Below are positions 53,012 through 62,683 of a stretch of 64,000 bases of DNA, piece by piece. Numbering within the stretch: position 1 is the stretch's first letter; every line of letters starts with the position of its first letter. Under the pieces are notes generated by a model. The model saw only the letters and a list, made by a program, of their open reading frames with translations, was not told where the DNA came from and did no database searches. Source of the stretch: Anoxybacterium sp963668245. GTDB taxonomy: Bacteria; Bacillota; Clostridia; Peptostreptococcales; Anaerovoracaceae. The position numbers were made by a program, and so were the translations under genes. The DNA lies in NCBI GenBank assembly GCA_963668245.2, contig OY764195.2, forward strand, positions 1,240,001 to 1,304,000, in the 5' to 3' direction.

Positions 53012-53632
53012 TTGAAGACGACGAATCATAATCTGGAAGACCGTACGGATGAAGAGCTGGCTATGATGTCACAGCAAGGAAGCGAAATGGCTGAAGAATT
53101 TTTAATCAGAAAATATAAAGATGTGGTCAGGAGCAAAGCGCATCAATATTTTATGGTAGGTGCAGATAGTGAAGACATTGTGCAAGAAGGAATGATTGGA
53201 ATTTTTCGTGCGATTCGAAGCTATAGTCATGAGAGACAGGCTTCCTTTCGTACGTTTGCTGAACTTTGCATCAATCGTCAAATTATTTCAGCAGTAAAAA
53301 GAGCAACAAGGCTGAAGCATTCCCCACTCAACACATCGGTATCTTTAAACAAACCTCTTTCTGAAACGGAACCAGAGACAACGCTGGAAGAAACCTTGTC
53401 GTCAGACAGCAACTCAGATCCGGAAGCTCTTTTTTTACTAAAGGAAGATATGGGATATTTAGAGGATAATGGTGCTGACATTTTTAGTGATTTGGAATTA
53501 AGCGTTTGGAATGAATATCTTAAAGGGAAATCCTATGTTCAAATCGCTGAAATTACGGGGAAAACACCGAAGGCAATCGATAATGCAATCCAGAGAACAA
53601 AAAGAAAATTTGAGCTATATTTAGGTCGTTAA
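53012..53632 (+). CDS. sigH: RNA polymerase sigma-H factor (sigma-70 family)
   Basis: 206 residues from a TTG directly after the rlmB stop. Region 2 (GADSEDIVQEGMIGIFRAIRS, about 48-70) recognises the -10 element; region 4 (SYVQIAEITGKTPKAIDNAI, about 172-191) the -35 element. Length and motifs match SigH, the post-exponential factor that starts sporulation and competence in Firmicutes. The order rlmB-sigH-tRNA-tuf supports this call. Whether this organism sporulates cannot be judged here. Confidence 0.93.
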   Translation: MKTTNHNLEDRTDEELAMMSQQGSEMAEEFLIRKYKDVVRSKAHQYFMVGADSEDIVQEGMIGIFRAIRSYSHERQASFRTFAELCINRQIISAVKRATRLKHSPLNTSVSLNKPLSETEPETTLEETLSSDSNSDPEALFLLKEDMGYLEDNGADIFSDLELSVWNEYLKGKSYVQIAEITGKTPKAIDNAIQRTKRKFELYLGR

Positions 53633-53637
53633 ATCTA

Positions 53638-53667
53638 TTGACATGAGATAAACACTTATAGTAAAAT
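53638..53667 (+). promoter_or_regulatory. Sigma-A promoter of the tRNA-Thr gene
   Basis: Perfect TTGACA (53638-53643) and TAAAAT (53662-53667) with an 18-base spacer. It starts right after the sigH stop and would begin transcription about 20 bases before the tRNA. Confidence 0.85.
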
Positions 53668-53695
53668 AAGCAATAGTGTCGAACACAGCTAGTTT

Positions 53696-53771
53696 GCTGT
53701 TGTAGCTCAGTCGGTAGAGCACTTCCTTGGTAAGGAAGAGGTAGGCAGTTCGAACCTGCTCAACAGCTCCA
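53696..53771 (+). tRNA. tRNA-Thr (GGT anticodon)
   Basis: A full cloverleaf: acceptor GCTGTTG pairs with CAACAGC; D arm GCTC/GAGC; anticodon stem CTTCC/GGAAG with loop TTGGTAA, so anticodon GGT reads ACC and ACT; T arm with TTCGAAC. Discriminator T and encoded CCA end at 53771. It lies between sigH and tuf, a common clostridial arrangement. Confidence 0.96.
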
Positions 53772-53878
53772 ATTTAGAGACATAATAAAGATGCTTTTTC
53801 AATGAACGGTTTAGTTATTCGGGAAGTATCAAACTTTATACACATATAGAGTAAAGTTCAAAACGGAGGATTATTAAA

Positions 53879-55072
53879 ATGGCAAAAGCTAAATTTGAGA
53901 GAAACAAGCCCCATGTAAATATCGGGACAATTGGTCACGTAGACCATGGTAAGACAACATTGACAGCAGCAATCACAAAGACATTATTCCAAAGATACGG
54001 ACTTGGACAGATGGTAGCATTCGACCAGATCGATAAAGCACCAGAAGAAAGAGAAAGAGGAATCACAATTGCTACAGCGCACGTAGAGTATGAAACACCA
54101 AACAGACACTATGCGCACGTAGACTGCCCAGGACATGCTGACTATGTAAAGAACATGATTACAGGAGCAGCACAGATGGACGGAGCGATTCTTGTAGTAG
54201 CAGCAACAGATGGTCCAATGCCACAGACAAGAGAGCATATCTTGCTTTCAAGACAGGTAGGAGTACCATATATCCTGGTATTCTTAAACAAATGTGACAT
54301 GGTAGATGACGACGAACTACTAGACCTAGTAGAAATGGAAGTAAGAGAATTGCTAGACATGTATGAATTCCCAGGAGATGATACACCAATCATCAGAGGA
54401 TCTGCATTGGAAGCATTAAACAATCCAGAAGGCCCATGGGGAGATAAGATAGTAGAACTGTTTGATGCAGTAGATACATACATTCCAGAGCCAGAAAGAG
54501 CAACAGACAAACCATTCTTGATGCCAGTAGAAGATGTATTCTCTATCACAGGAAGAGGAACAGTAGCAACAGGAAGAGTCGAAAGAGGAATCCTGACAGT
54601 ATCTGACGAAGTAGAAATCGTAGGAATCGCAGAAGCGTCAAGAAAAGTAGTCGTAACAGGCGTAGAAATGTTCAGAAAGCTTCTAGATCAAGCTCAAGCA
54701 GGAGACAATATTGGAGCACTTCTTAGAGGTGTGCAAAGAACAGACATCGAAAGAGGTCAGGTACTTGCAAAACCAGGAAGCATTCACCCGCACACAAAGT
54801 TTTCTTCCCAGGTATACGTACTGAAGAAGGAAGAAGGCGGAAGACATACACCGTTCTTTAACGGATATAGACCACAGTTCTATTTCAGAACAACAGACAT
54901 CACAGGAAGCCTGAACTTACCAGAAGGCGTAGAAATGTGTATGCCTGGAGATGACATTCAGATGACAATTGAACTAATCAACCCAATTGCGATCGAAGAA
55001 GGATTAAGATTCGCGATCAGAGAAGGTGGAAGAACAGTTGGAGCTGGAGTTGTAACGAAAATCATTGAGTAA
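53879..55072 (+). CDS. tuf: Elongation factor Tu
   Basis: 397 residues, full length. G-motifs: GHVDHGKT (G1), RGITIATAHVEYET (G2), DCPGHADYVKNM (G3), NKCDMVDD (G4) and GSALEA (G5); domains 2 and 3 follow to the usual end. It delivers aminoacyl-tRNA to the ribosome. ACGGAGGA precedes the ATG. Codon use is strongly biased (GTA, ACA, AGA), unlike its neighbours, as expected for very high expression. No fus or rps genes are adjacent, so this copy is apart from the str operon. Confidence 0.98.
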   Translation: MAKAKFERNKPHVNIGTIGHVDHGKTTLTAAITKTLFQRYGLGQMVAFDQIDKAPEERERGITIATAHVEYETPNRHYAHVDCPGHADYVKNMITGAAQMDGAILVVAATDGPMPQTREHILLSRQVGVPYILVFLNKCDMVDDDELLDLVEMEVRELLDMYEFPGDDTPIIRGSALEALNNPEGPWGDKIVELFDAVDTYIPEPERATDKPFLMPVEDVFSITGRGTVATGRVERGILTVSDEVEIVGIAEASRKVVVTGVEMFRKLLDQAQAGDNIGALLRGVQRTDIERGQVLAKPGSIHPHTKFSSQVYVLKKEEGGRHTPFFNGYRPQFYFRTTDITGSLNLPEGVEMCMPGDDIQMTIELINPIAIEEGLRFAIREGGRTVGAGVVTKIIE

Positions 55073-55105
55073 TTAGTGATAAAACGATAGCAAACAAAAA
55101 CAAAG

Positions 55106-55134
55106 AAAAGACCCGATTTTACGGGTCTTTTTTG
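55106..55134 (+). terminator. Terminator after tuf
   Basis: AAAAGACCCG pairs with CGGGTCTTTT across a six-base loop, with an immediate TTTTTT run. Confidence 0.94.
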
Positions 55135-55248
55135 AATTCTATGTCAAGTGTTGGGATGGAACACTCATAAAAAAATACCTATTGTATTTTGCAAAGATAG
55201 AGTGATATCTATCTCTTTTTTTCTTTTTCATGAAGTAGTTGGAAATGG

Positions 55249-55277
55249 TTGATATGCCACGTATTATGAGATAAAAT
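55249..55277 (+). promoter_or_regulatory. Candidate promoter of the exosortase G locus
   Basis: TTGATA (55249-55254) and TAAAAT (55272-55277) with a 17-base spacer. The leader before the first gene would be about 105 bases. The rest of the 55135-55390 gap is AT-rich with no other feature I can support. Confidence 0.55.
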
Positions 55278-55390
55278 GGTTTATATTGGACAAATAATGT
55301 GAAAAATCAGACAGGATAAATTCAAATAGATATTTGATGAAAATCTTCGAAGGATAGTATGAGCAAATTTAACGTAAGGAGATAGATGAT

Positions 55391-58300
55391 TTGGGCTTTA
55401 CCGGCTATAAATTAAAATACAAATTGGTAGTATTTGAAAGTATGCCGGATTTAGCGGACTCTTCGGCAGCTTTTGCTAAGAATTTTGAGATAACATTATT
55501 TATTTCGTCTGTCAGAACTAGATTTTTGCGCTTTGATGAAATAGATCGTATTGTCAACAAAACACTCTCTATGTATTCTCAAAGAGAATTGAAAACAATT
55601 CCTCCATTTGATCAGATTGAACCAACGATTGATCATGTTGGAACAGTAATTTATGAATTGATACGACGAGATTTAATGAGAATTGATACTTCCTTGGAGA
55701 GATTAGAAGTTGGTATTAGTCCAGTTCGTACTTTTATACTAAACGAAACGAAAGTAAAAGATCGTTTGATGGTTGGTGAAAAACGATTAAAAATATCTAA
55801 CTTAATCGTGGAAAATATGATTTCCCAATCTGTTGCTGAAATGGTGTCTAACATAGAAAAAAAGCAGAAGGAAGAGGTAGTTCTTCCTGAAGATTTACCC
55901 GATTTTCCAGAATCAGAAGAGATCCCTTTTCATATCACAGCCCAATTACAACCTCAAATAGAAGAAATCACCGATGCTAGTAAAATTACAAATGATGGAC
56001 CAGAACAGAGGGAAGAAACCTTAAATGTACAGTCAGAGGAAGTAAAAACTGATTGTGTAGTAGGACTTTCAAGCTACGAAAAAACTGAACCACCAATGGA
56101 AAAAGAGAAAGGTTTTTTCAGAAAAGCTAAAGAAAAAGATAGAAAGAGGTTCTCTTTTCATTTTTTGAGCTGGGATGGTTCGCCAGAATTGACTTTAGAA
56201 ACAAGACCTGCACCGTGGTATCAACTTTTGATTGGAATTATTGTATTAGTCTTATGTGGTATTTTTGTAGCAGGCTATCTGCGAAATAGCGGTGCATATC
56301 CATCTGGTGCTGATATTTTCGGGCATCTTTTTAAATCGGATTTATTATATCAATCTATAAAAAAAGGAGACTATTTTCCACTTTATACTGACCTTTGGTA
56401 CAATGGGATGCAGCCTTTTCGTTATTGGGCTCCGCTACCGTATTATGTTTTAGCAGGGCTAGAGTTTTTCACAAATGGGGATGTGATGGAATCCTATTTG
56501 TTATATGTCATTTTCTCAATTGTTGTAGGCGGGTTTGGCTGGATTCTTTGGGCGAGGATTTATAACAGAGCGTTTTTTTGTACTTTTTTAGGTGTTTTAT
56601 GGTTTTTTATGCCAGATAATATTCGTGTTTTTTTTGTGGAAGGAAATCTTCCTCGAATGACGATAGCAATTTTATTGCCGTATCTATTTTATTTTATTTG
56701 GAGATATGTAGATTGTTGGAATAGAAAATATGCGATTTCGATTATCATAACAATGGCTGGAATTACCCTATGTCATGCTATGATTGCGGCAATGACTGGA
56801 ATTACAACATTTATTTTTCTATTTGCATACAGTATCGTTCAAAGGCGATGGCAGGAATCCTTACAGGTAATTTTTATATTGCTATTGTCGTTTGCAATTT
56901 GCGGATTTTGGCTTTATCCAGCGCTTCATGGTGGTTTGGTCAGCATGAATCCAGAATCTACTGCAGAGGTTATGAAAGCGTTGAGCACAAGCTTTCTTGT
57001 TTCCTTGAACCCTGTTTTGCGAAATCATGGACAATACGAATTGTTCTATTATGGAACTTCAATTTTGATTATTTCTATGATCGGTTTGATGATGGCAAAT
57101 AGAAAAAGTAGGCCGGGATTTTATACAGCGGTAATCGTATTTATTGGTACGACACCTACTATGGTTCCTTTTCTTGAAAAGTTACCATTAAATCAGCTTT
57201 TTTGGATGACGCGTTTTACACCAATTGCATACGCAGTTTTCTTAGTTGCTATTCTAGAGTGGAAACGATGTAGAAGATATGTTTTGATTTTAGTAGGAGT
57301 CTTATTGATTTTGGATTGTATTCCATCTTTAGATCTTCAACGATATCATTCTCAAACTCCTTCTGAGTTCTATTATACGTTGCAGGATGCAAAAACGGAA
57401 ACCTCTCAGAGATTATCATTGCTAGATTTGAGTTCTTACGGTTCTTATCCTTCGTTTGGAGTTGCTACAGAATCCCCAGCAAAGGCATATACGTTTGGAT
57501 GGGCTTGGCAGGGAGCTACAACTGCCCACAACATTGTTATGGTGAACTCTGCTCTTGAAAAAGGGAAATATTACTATATGTTTGACAGAAGTCTTGAATT
57601 AGGTGATGATATGGTTATGGTTCGAAAAGATTTGGTGACGAAAGCAAAAAAAACGTTAGCGGACTTAAGTGTTGCAGCAGAGGCATCAGGGTACAAATTA
57701 TTTGAGGAAACGAATCACACTTATAATTTTAAAATAACAACACCGAAGACCTTTGGCGTTAGAACAAGCTATGAAGGATTGGTCATTGGAAGTTCTGCGG
57801 ATTCCATTGCTTTGGAGTACCCTGCATTAGAAGAAGGAACGAGCGACTCCTTGACGGACTATAAGCTGGCTGATTTGAAGAAGTACAATATAATCTATCT
57901 TTCGGGCTTTCATTATGATGATAAAGCAGAAGCGGAACAGCTGGTGCGTAGTGTTGCAGACGCAGGCGTAAAAGTTGTAATTGATATGAATCGAATTCCT
58001 GTGGATACCTTGACGAGCAGAATGTCGTTTTTAGGTGTTGCCGCACAATCGATTAGCTTTGAGCATCAGTATCCGGAATTGATGTACCAAGGGGAAATTT
58101 ATGATTCCAAGCCGTTTAAAGACCAGGATCAGTCTTGGAACACAGTATATTTAGAGCATGTGGATCAGATTTTGGGATATTCTTGGTTCAGAAACAAACA
58201 ATTGACCTTTTTAGGAAGTGCTGTTGACGATAACATTTATTTTTTGGGATATAATATATTTTATCACGCCCTTGATGCAGAAGATGAGAATATGGTCAAT

Positions 58301-58624
58301 CTGATGAGTATGATTCTGGGAACAGAACCAAATCAGCTTCCACTGAGAGAAATTGTGCCACTCAAGATTAGCGTCAAGGATGAATCTATCACGATTGATT
58401 CTCCTGGTGGCGTTGTAAATACAACACTAGCATATCAAGATGTTTTTATTAGCAATCAAAAAATTGAGGAGCTAAACAATCAGCTGTTTGTTACAGAAAA
58501 GAAAACGGAGATTCACATGGTATACCCATTTTTGCGAAATGGATTGCTAATAAGCATTCTGGGACTAATAGGGCTTGGAATATTTCTCAGAATCATTAAT
58601 AAAGAAAAGAGGTATCGAACATGA
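55391..58624 (+). CDS. Large membrane protein with N-terminal PTPS-like domain, exosortase G system
   Basis: 1077 residues from a TTG at 55391, with AAGGAGATAG upstream. Residues 1-125 resemble 6-pyruvoyl-tetrahydropterin synthase in layout (an early beta strand pair, LRFDEIDRIV, IDHVGTVIYELI and a closing strand) but lack the zinc histidines, so they are probably not catalytic. An acidic linker follows to about 255, then roughly a dozen membrane helices from about 280, beginning with a YPSGADIFGHLFKSDLLYQS segment, and a large outer domain from about 680. XrtG loci are known to carry a PTPS-related domain, alone or fused. It may modify or present the sorted protein or its glycan. The stop overlaps the next start by four bases. 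Confidence 0.83.
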   Translation: MGFTGYKLKYKLVVFESMPDLADSSAAFAKNFEITLFISSVRTRFLRFDEIDRIVNKTLSMYSQRELKTIPPFDQIEPTIDHVGTVIYELIRRDLMRIDTSLERLEVGISPVRTFILNETKVKDRLMVGEKRLKISNLIVENMISQSVAEMVSNIEKKQKEEVVLPEDLPDFPESEEIPFHITAQLQPQIEEITDASKITNDGPEQREETLNVQSEEVKTDCVVGLSSYEKTEPPMEKEKGFFRKAKEKDRKRFSFHFLSWDGSPELTLETRPAPWYQLLIGIIVLVLCGIFVAGYLRNSGAYPSGADIFGHLFKSDLLYQSIKKGDYFPLYTDLWYNGMQPFRYWAPLPYYVLAGLEFFTNGDVMESYLLYVIFSIVVGGFGWILWARIYNRAFFCTFLGVLWFFMPDNIRVFFVEGNLPRMTIAILLPYLFYFIWRYVDCWNRKYAISIIITMAGITLCHAMIAAMTGITTFIFLFAYSIVQRRWQESLQVIFILLLSFAICGFWLYPALHGGLVSMNPESTAEVMKALSTSFLVSLNPVLRNHGQYELFYYGTSILIISMIGLMMANRKSRPGFYTAVIVFIGTTPTMVPFLEKLPLNQLFWMTRFTPIAYAVFLVAILEWKRCRRYVLILVGVLLILDCIPSLDLQRYHSQTPSEFYYTLQDAKTETSQRLSLLDLSSYGSYPSFGVATESPAKAYTFGWAWQGATTAHNIVMVNSALEKGKYYYMFDRSLELGDDMVMVRKDLVTKAKKTLADLSVAAEASGYKLFEETNHTYNFKITTPKTFGVRTSYEGLVIGSSADSIALEYPALEEGTSDSLTDYKLADLKKYNIIYLSGFHYDDKAEAEQLVRSVADAGVKVVIDMNRIPVDTLTSRMSFLGVAAQSISFEHQYPELMYQGEIYDSKPFKDQDQSWNTVYLEHVDQILGYSWFRNKQLTFLGSAVDDNIYFLGYNIFYHALDAEDENMVNLMSMILGTEPNQLPLREIVPLKISVKDESITIDSPGGVVNTTLAYQDVFISNQKIEELNNQLFVTEKKTEIHMVYPFLRNGLLISILGLIGLGIFLRIINKEKRYRT

Positions 58625-59952
58625 AAAAGAGTTATTTTAAATTAGTTCTGATCATGCTTCTAATTATTGCAACAGCAGTTCCTTCCTATGCAGAGTATGG
58701 AGCTATTGTAATTGATGGATACTATGATGATTGGGAGGATAAACCACATACAGACGTATACAATGGGCAAGGAGGACCAAATCACCAAATAAATCATGTT
58801 GCTTTGTTTCGAGATGAAGAAAATGCATATGTGCATATTATTTTTTCTGAAAAAGGGAATAATGTCATAAAGAATATGACAATCAATATTTATACTAATA
58901 TGGGAGACGAATCGTTTTGGGCAGCATCGGATATTTACTCTGGACAAATTTCAGAAGCGTATGATTCTAATCAAAATCAAGGAGGAGAAAACGCTTCTCA
59001 GGCGTCTGCTGCAAACGAATCGAACAAAGAGAATACAAGTGTAGATGGGAAGTCGGAATCTGACAACCAAATCACCTCCAATGTAAACCAGGCGGATCAA
59101 AAGGTTGTTGATGAAAAAACGGTATCTACTGTGGAGATGAACCAAGATAAGCAAAATGAAACAGATTCATCAGAACAACAGGATCCGGGAAGTCCTATTC
59201 AAGATAGTCAAACTCAAGACGGTCAGGCACAAGACGGCCAAACTCAAGATAGTCAGGCGAACGAGAACTCTGTGGAAGATGGCAATGACAGTAGTTTTGA
59301 TCCTCAAACGGATTCGAGCATCATGGATGACAATCCTTCTCAACAAAAGGAAGAAGGCGACACCACTGTTGATGAAGCATCCTCAGTAGACGAGATGAAT
59401 CCAGATCAAAATGAGAACAATCAAGAGCCGCAACCATCGGAACAAGACGAGCAGGTCAGTGACCATCAGAACCAAAATCAGGACACAGAAATACCAGTTC
59501 AGCAAGATGAGGAACAAGAAAAATCGGAGGAAGAGGTTGTGCAGGATATGAGCGACTTGCTACCCACATCGGAGCAAGGAATTTTAGAACCTGATTGGAA
59601 TTTGTTTCCAGATTTAGACCAAATTTCAGAGGTTATCACCCCAGAATATTCAGGAACAAAAACCTTTACCGTGTACCAAGGCTTAGACCCAGTTGGATGG
59701 GGCTATTATACTTCAGATAATGGAGATCAAGATGAAGCAGAATTCTGCATTCCTCTTTCAACCATTACAAATCAGTATGATGGAATTACTGATATCTCGA
59801 TGAAAATACGAAAACTGGGAAAGCAAACTATTATTAGTGTTGGAGCAGATACCGCTCCGTATATTGGGATTGCGATTAGTATTGCTGTAATTGCTGCTTC
59901 CTTTGGAAGATTTGCTTATAAACAGAATAAATTCATGTGGAATAAAGGGTAA
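58621..59952 (+). CDS. Secreted protein with C-terminal sorting signal, predicted substrate of XrtG
   Basis: 443 residues. A signal peptide (about 1-24, ending SYA) is followed by a globular start with IVIDGYYDDWEDKPHT, which I recall from Firmicu-CTERM proteins. Residues about 118-310 are low in complexity (Gln/Asp/Glu/Ser/Asn) with QDSQTQDGQ-type repeats. A second folded part (about 335-405) precedes the C-terminal signal: GADTAPYIGIAIS, a hydrophobic helix and a basic tail RFAYKQNKFMWNKG. That tripartite end is the expected recognition signal for exosortase G, encoded six bases downstream. What the protein does at the surface is unknown. Confidence 0.8.
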   Translation: MKKSYFKLVLIMLLIIATAVPSYAEYGAIVIDGYYDDWEDKPHTDVYNGQGGPNHQINHVALFRDEENAYVHIIFSEKGNNVIKNMTINIYTNMGDESFWAASDIYSGQISEAYDSNQNQGGENASQASAANESNKENTSVDGKSESDNQITSNVNQADQKVVDEKTVSTVEMNQDKQNETDSSEQQDPGSPIQDSQTQDGQAQDGQTQDSQANENSVEDGNDSSFDPQTDSSIMDDNPSQQKEEGDTTVDEASSVDEMNPDQNENNQEPQPSEQDEQVSDHQNQNQDTEIPVQQDEEQEKSEEEVVQDMSDLLPTSEQGILEPDWNLFPDLDQISEVITPEYSGTKTFTVYQGLDPVGWGYYTSDNGDQDEAEFCIPLSTITNQYDGITDISMKIRKLGKQTIISVGADTAPYIGIAISIAVIAASFGRFAYKQNKFMWNKG

Positions 59953-59958
59953 ATCAAT

Positions 59959-60561
59959 ATGCTTATATTATCAATCGCAGCATTTATTGTTTGGATTTAT
60001 GTGCTATGGGTGTTAGAACGAACCAAGTTGTATTTTTTTAAATTTTGCATTGGCAGTGTGGGGTTGTTCTTTTTCCTAATGCTTTGGGTTCAACCATTTG
60101 TAATGCAACCGTTAAGTATGGGTGTCACTGCAGTCACAGGAATACTGGGAAACTTAACGAATATGTATGATGCTTTTTATCAATACTCTATTTTGTTTAT
60201 TCCAAAGAATACGACGAGTGTTTCCTTGACAATCGATTATGAGTGTTCTGGTGTAATTGAGATTATGGCATTCAGTTGTATGCTATGGTTTTTTCCGCTT
60301 TATAATGTTGCGGAGAAATTGATTATCAACAGTGTTGGCATCACCGTAATCTTTATTGCAAATGTTCTCAGGTTGTTTATCATTTGTGCATTGATCTATT
60401 ATTTTGGTAATAACATTTTTTATTTTGCTCATACCATTTTTGGGAGAATTATATTTTACATTTTTTCGATTATACTATATTTTTATGTGTTTACCAGATC
60501 ACATATTATCCGTCAGAAAGTGGGGAATTTCAGTTATGGACGTGAAAATTCTGATCGATAG
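59959..60561 (+). CDS. xrtG: Exosortase family protein XrtG
   Basis: 200 residues with about six membrane helices. The exosortase triad is visible: Cys96 in DYECSGVIE, Arg138 in NVLRLF and His158 in YFAHTIFG. Exosortases cut the C-terminal signal of secreted proteins and are thought to join them to another molecule; XrtG is the Gram-positive branch. It lies between its likely substrate and a glycosyltransferase, the order I recall for XrtG systems. It overlaps the glycosyltransferase gene by 26 bases. No ribosome site stronger than GTAAATCAAT is seen, so translational coupling to the upstream gene is likely. Confidence 0.92.
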   Translation: MLILSIAAFIVWIYVLWVLERTKLYFFKFCIGSVGLFFFLMLWVQPFVMQPLSMGVTAVTGILGNLTNMYDAFYQYSILFIPKNTTSVSLTIDYECSGVIEIMAFSCMLWFFPLYNVAEKLIINSVGITVIFIANVLRLFIICALIYYFGNNIFYFAHTIFGRIIFYIFSIILYFYVFTRSHIIRQKVGNFSYGRENSDR

Positions 60562-61915
60562 AATTATGAGTGAGTTCATTTTTTGGATGGCTTGGATTAT
60601 TATCCCGTTGGTGATGGAGATTATACCTGCGCTGGGTGGTTTTTTCATACTCATCAAAAAGAAGTTTAGGAAAAAACGCAAGTATGAAGAGGGATATTAT
60701 CCCGAAATTACCTTAATTATTCCTGTTTACAATTCTTCTGAAACGTTGAGAGCCTGTTTGGAATCTGTTTATAATTCCCAATATCCACTAAACCTAATGG
60801 ATGTATTGCTAATTAACAATGGGAGCACAGACAACAGCTTTGACATATATACACAGTGCCAAGCCGATTTCAAAGATTTGCCTATGACCTGGCTCAATGC
60901 CAGTCAGGGAAAAGCAAAGGCTTTAAATTTGGCATTGTTTAATAGCCATGGGAAATACATCATTCACATTGATAGTGATGGAAAGCTCCATCCAGATGCG
61001 ATTAAGAATATTGCAGAGCGATTTGAAATGCAACCGGATGTTTCTGCTTTGACTGGAGCGATATTAACAGACATAGAGATGATCGAGCAAACAGACAATT
61101 TTGTCATGAGATTAGTGAGGCGCTGTGAATTTTATGAATATTGTCAGGCGTTTCTGGCAGGAAGAAATTTTGAATCAGAGCTGAACAGCATGTATACCTT
61201 ATCGGGTGCATTTTCGGCATTTCGAAAATCTGCGATTTTAAAATCTCAGTTGTACAATCCTTCTACGGTAGGAGAAGATACCCAAGTAACTTTTCAAATG
61301 CGAAATATCGTAAATACTGGCAAGGTAGGGCTTTGCGAAAACGCATACTTTTTTGTTGATCCCATAGAAACATACAATAAGCTTTATACACAAAGACAAC
61401 GTTGGCAACGTGGTGAAATAGAAGTTTCACACATGTTTTTGAAAAAACATATCAATGTTGTAACAAGCTTTTTTTCCAATTTTATGATTCGTGTGCTTAT
61501 GTTTGACCATACATTTGCCTTTCCGAGAATGATATGGTATTTTGCGCTTGTTTTTTTGGTATTTATGAATTATCCTATGTCCCTTGTTATCGGTTCTGTT
61601 GTGATTATGTATTTGCTTTATGTTATATCTATGCTCCTATTTTATTTGAATGTATTGATGTATCTTGCAAAGGTAGAAGATGTGAAAAAGTACTATAGAT
61701 CAAAATGGTATATCATTTTTGTTTTGCCATTGTTCTATTTTATTGTGTTTTGGATTCGATTTGCAGGAATTATCAATAGTATAAAAAGTGAAGGTAATTG
61801 GAAAACTACTACTTTGACGGAAGAATGGCAGTCTGTAAAATATAAAGTAAACGATGACTTTCACGCACCAAAACGTTTGATTAAAGCATTACGGAGGAAA
61901 ATTAACAATGACTAA
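60536..61915 (+). CDS. Family 2 glycosyltransferase, exosortase G-associated
   Basis: 459 residues from the ATG at 60536 inside the end of xrtG; an open extension to 60404 would overlap xrtG by 158 bases and is unlikely. An N-terminal membrane helix (about 10-35) precedes the GT-A domain: LIIPVYNSSETL, INNGSTDNS, HIDSDGKL (the DxD-type motif) and RQRWQRGE (QxxRW) near 310. Three to four membrane helices follow. The QxxRW motif marks processive or membrane-integrated GT2 enzymes. It probably builds or transfers the glycan that decorates the XrtG substrate. Confidence 0.9.
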   Translation: MDVKILIDRIMSEFIFWMAWIIIPLVMEIIPALGGFFILIKKKFRKKRKYEEGYYPEITLIIPVYNSSETLRACLESVYNSQYPLNLMDVLLINNGSTDNSFDIYTQCQADFKDLPMTWLNASQGKAKALNLALFNSHGKYIIHIDSDGKLHPDAIKNIAERFEMQPDVSALTGAILTDIEMIEQTDNFVMRLVRRCEFYEYCQAFLAGRNFESELNSMYTLSGAFSAFRKSAILKSQLYNPSTVGEDTQVTFQMRNIVNTGKVGLCENAYFFVDPIETYNKLYTQRQRWQRGEIEVSHMFLKKHINVVTSFFSNFMIRVLMFDHTFAFPRMIWYFALVFLVFMNYPMSLVIGSVVIMYLLYVISMLLFYLNVLMYLAKVEDVKKYYRSKWYIIFVLPLFYFIVFWIRFAGIINSIKSEGNWKTTTLTEEWQSVKYKVNDDFHAPKRLIKALRRKINND

Positions 61916-62678
61916 ATTGACAGTAGTATTACCAGCCTACAACGAAGAAGCTAACGTAGAATCTATGGTTGCTCGTTGGCAAGAAATGAGTGAAAAAATA
62001 GAAGAAAAAAATGGACTCAAGCTGGAAATTGCTTTAATAAACGATGGCAGCCAGGATGGAACCAAAGAAATTGCAGCGGAGTTAGAACAGAAATATGATA
62101 ATTTCACTTTGATAAATCATCCCTACAATATGGGACTAGGAGGCGCAGTGAAAACTGGCGTGGAGTATTTTGTGAATCATTGCCCAGAAAGCCAATACAT
62201 GTGCCTAATGGATTGCGACAATACCCAGGATCCAGTGTATGTAACCAATATGATTGACCTAGCAGTAGAAAGAAAGCGAGATGTGGTGATCGCTTCTAGA
62301 TATCAGAATGGTTCTGATGTGAAAGGGGTTTCGGGATTAAGATTACTTATGAGCGAAGGGGCAAAGACTGTATTCTCCATTTTGCTTCATGTGCCCGGAG
62401 TGAAAGATTATACATGTGGTTATCGCCTCTACCACAAGAACATTTTAAAACGTGGGATACACCACTTTGGGGATAAGCTTGTGGAAGAGAGAGGCTTTAC
62501 TTGTATGGTAGAACTTCTCTATAAACTTTTTTGTTGTGGTGCAGTTTTTGGAGAGGTACCTTTCGAATTGCGGTACGATTACAAAAAAGGATCAAGCAAA
62601 ATGGCGGTATTAAAAACCGCCGTGAAGAGCGTTTCACTAGCAATGCAACTTAGAAAAATCGACAAGTGTAGTAGGTAG
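61908..62678 (+). CDS. Family 2 glycosyltransferase, polyprenol-phosphate type
   Basis: 256 residues without membrane helices. VVLPAYNEEANV, INDGSQDGT, HPYNMGLGGAVKTG and MDCDNTQDP match the dolichol-/polyprenol-phosphate sugar synthase branch of GT2. It would charge undecaprenyl phosphate with one sugar in the cytosol, supplying a donor for an outside transfer. CGGAGGAAAA precedes the ATG, which overlaps the previous gene by eight bases. Its place in the XrtG operon suggests glycosylation of the surface protein. Confidence 0.9.
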   Translation: MTKLTVVLPAYNEEANVESMVARWQEMSEKIEEKNGLKLEIALINDGSQDGTKEIAAELEQKYDNFTLINHPYNMGLGGAVKTGVEYFVNHCPESQYMCLMDCDNTQDPVYVTNMIDLAVERKRDVVIASRYQNGSDVKGVSGLRLLMSEGAKTVFSILLHVPGVKDYTCGYRLYHKNILKRGIHHFGDKLVEERGFTCMVELLYKLFCCGAVFGEVPFELRYDYKKGSSKMAVLKTAVKSVSLAMQLRKIDKCSR

Positions 62679-62683
62679 CTTTT

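Noticed and set aside
54142..54549. Open frames opposite tuf
   Set aside because: Products of the strong codon bias of tuf; no start signals.
59190..59270. CRISPR-like repeat array
   Set aside because: The short repeats are in frame and encode the QDSQ/QDGQ linker; there are no regular spacers and no cas genes.
60404..60535. Upstream start of the exosortase-associated glycosyltransferase
   Set aside because: It would overlap xrtG by 158 bases; the ATG at 60536 gives the normal family start.
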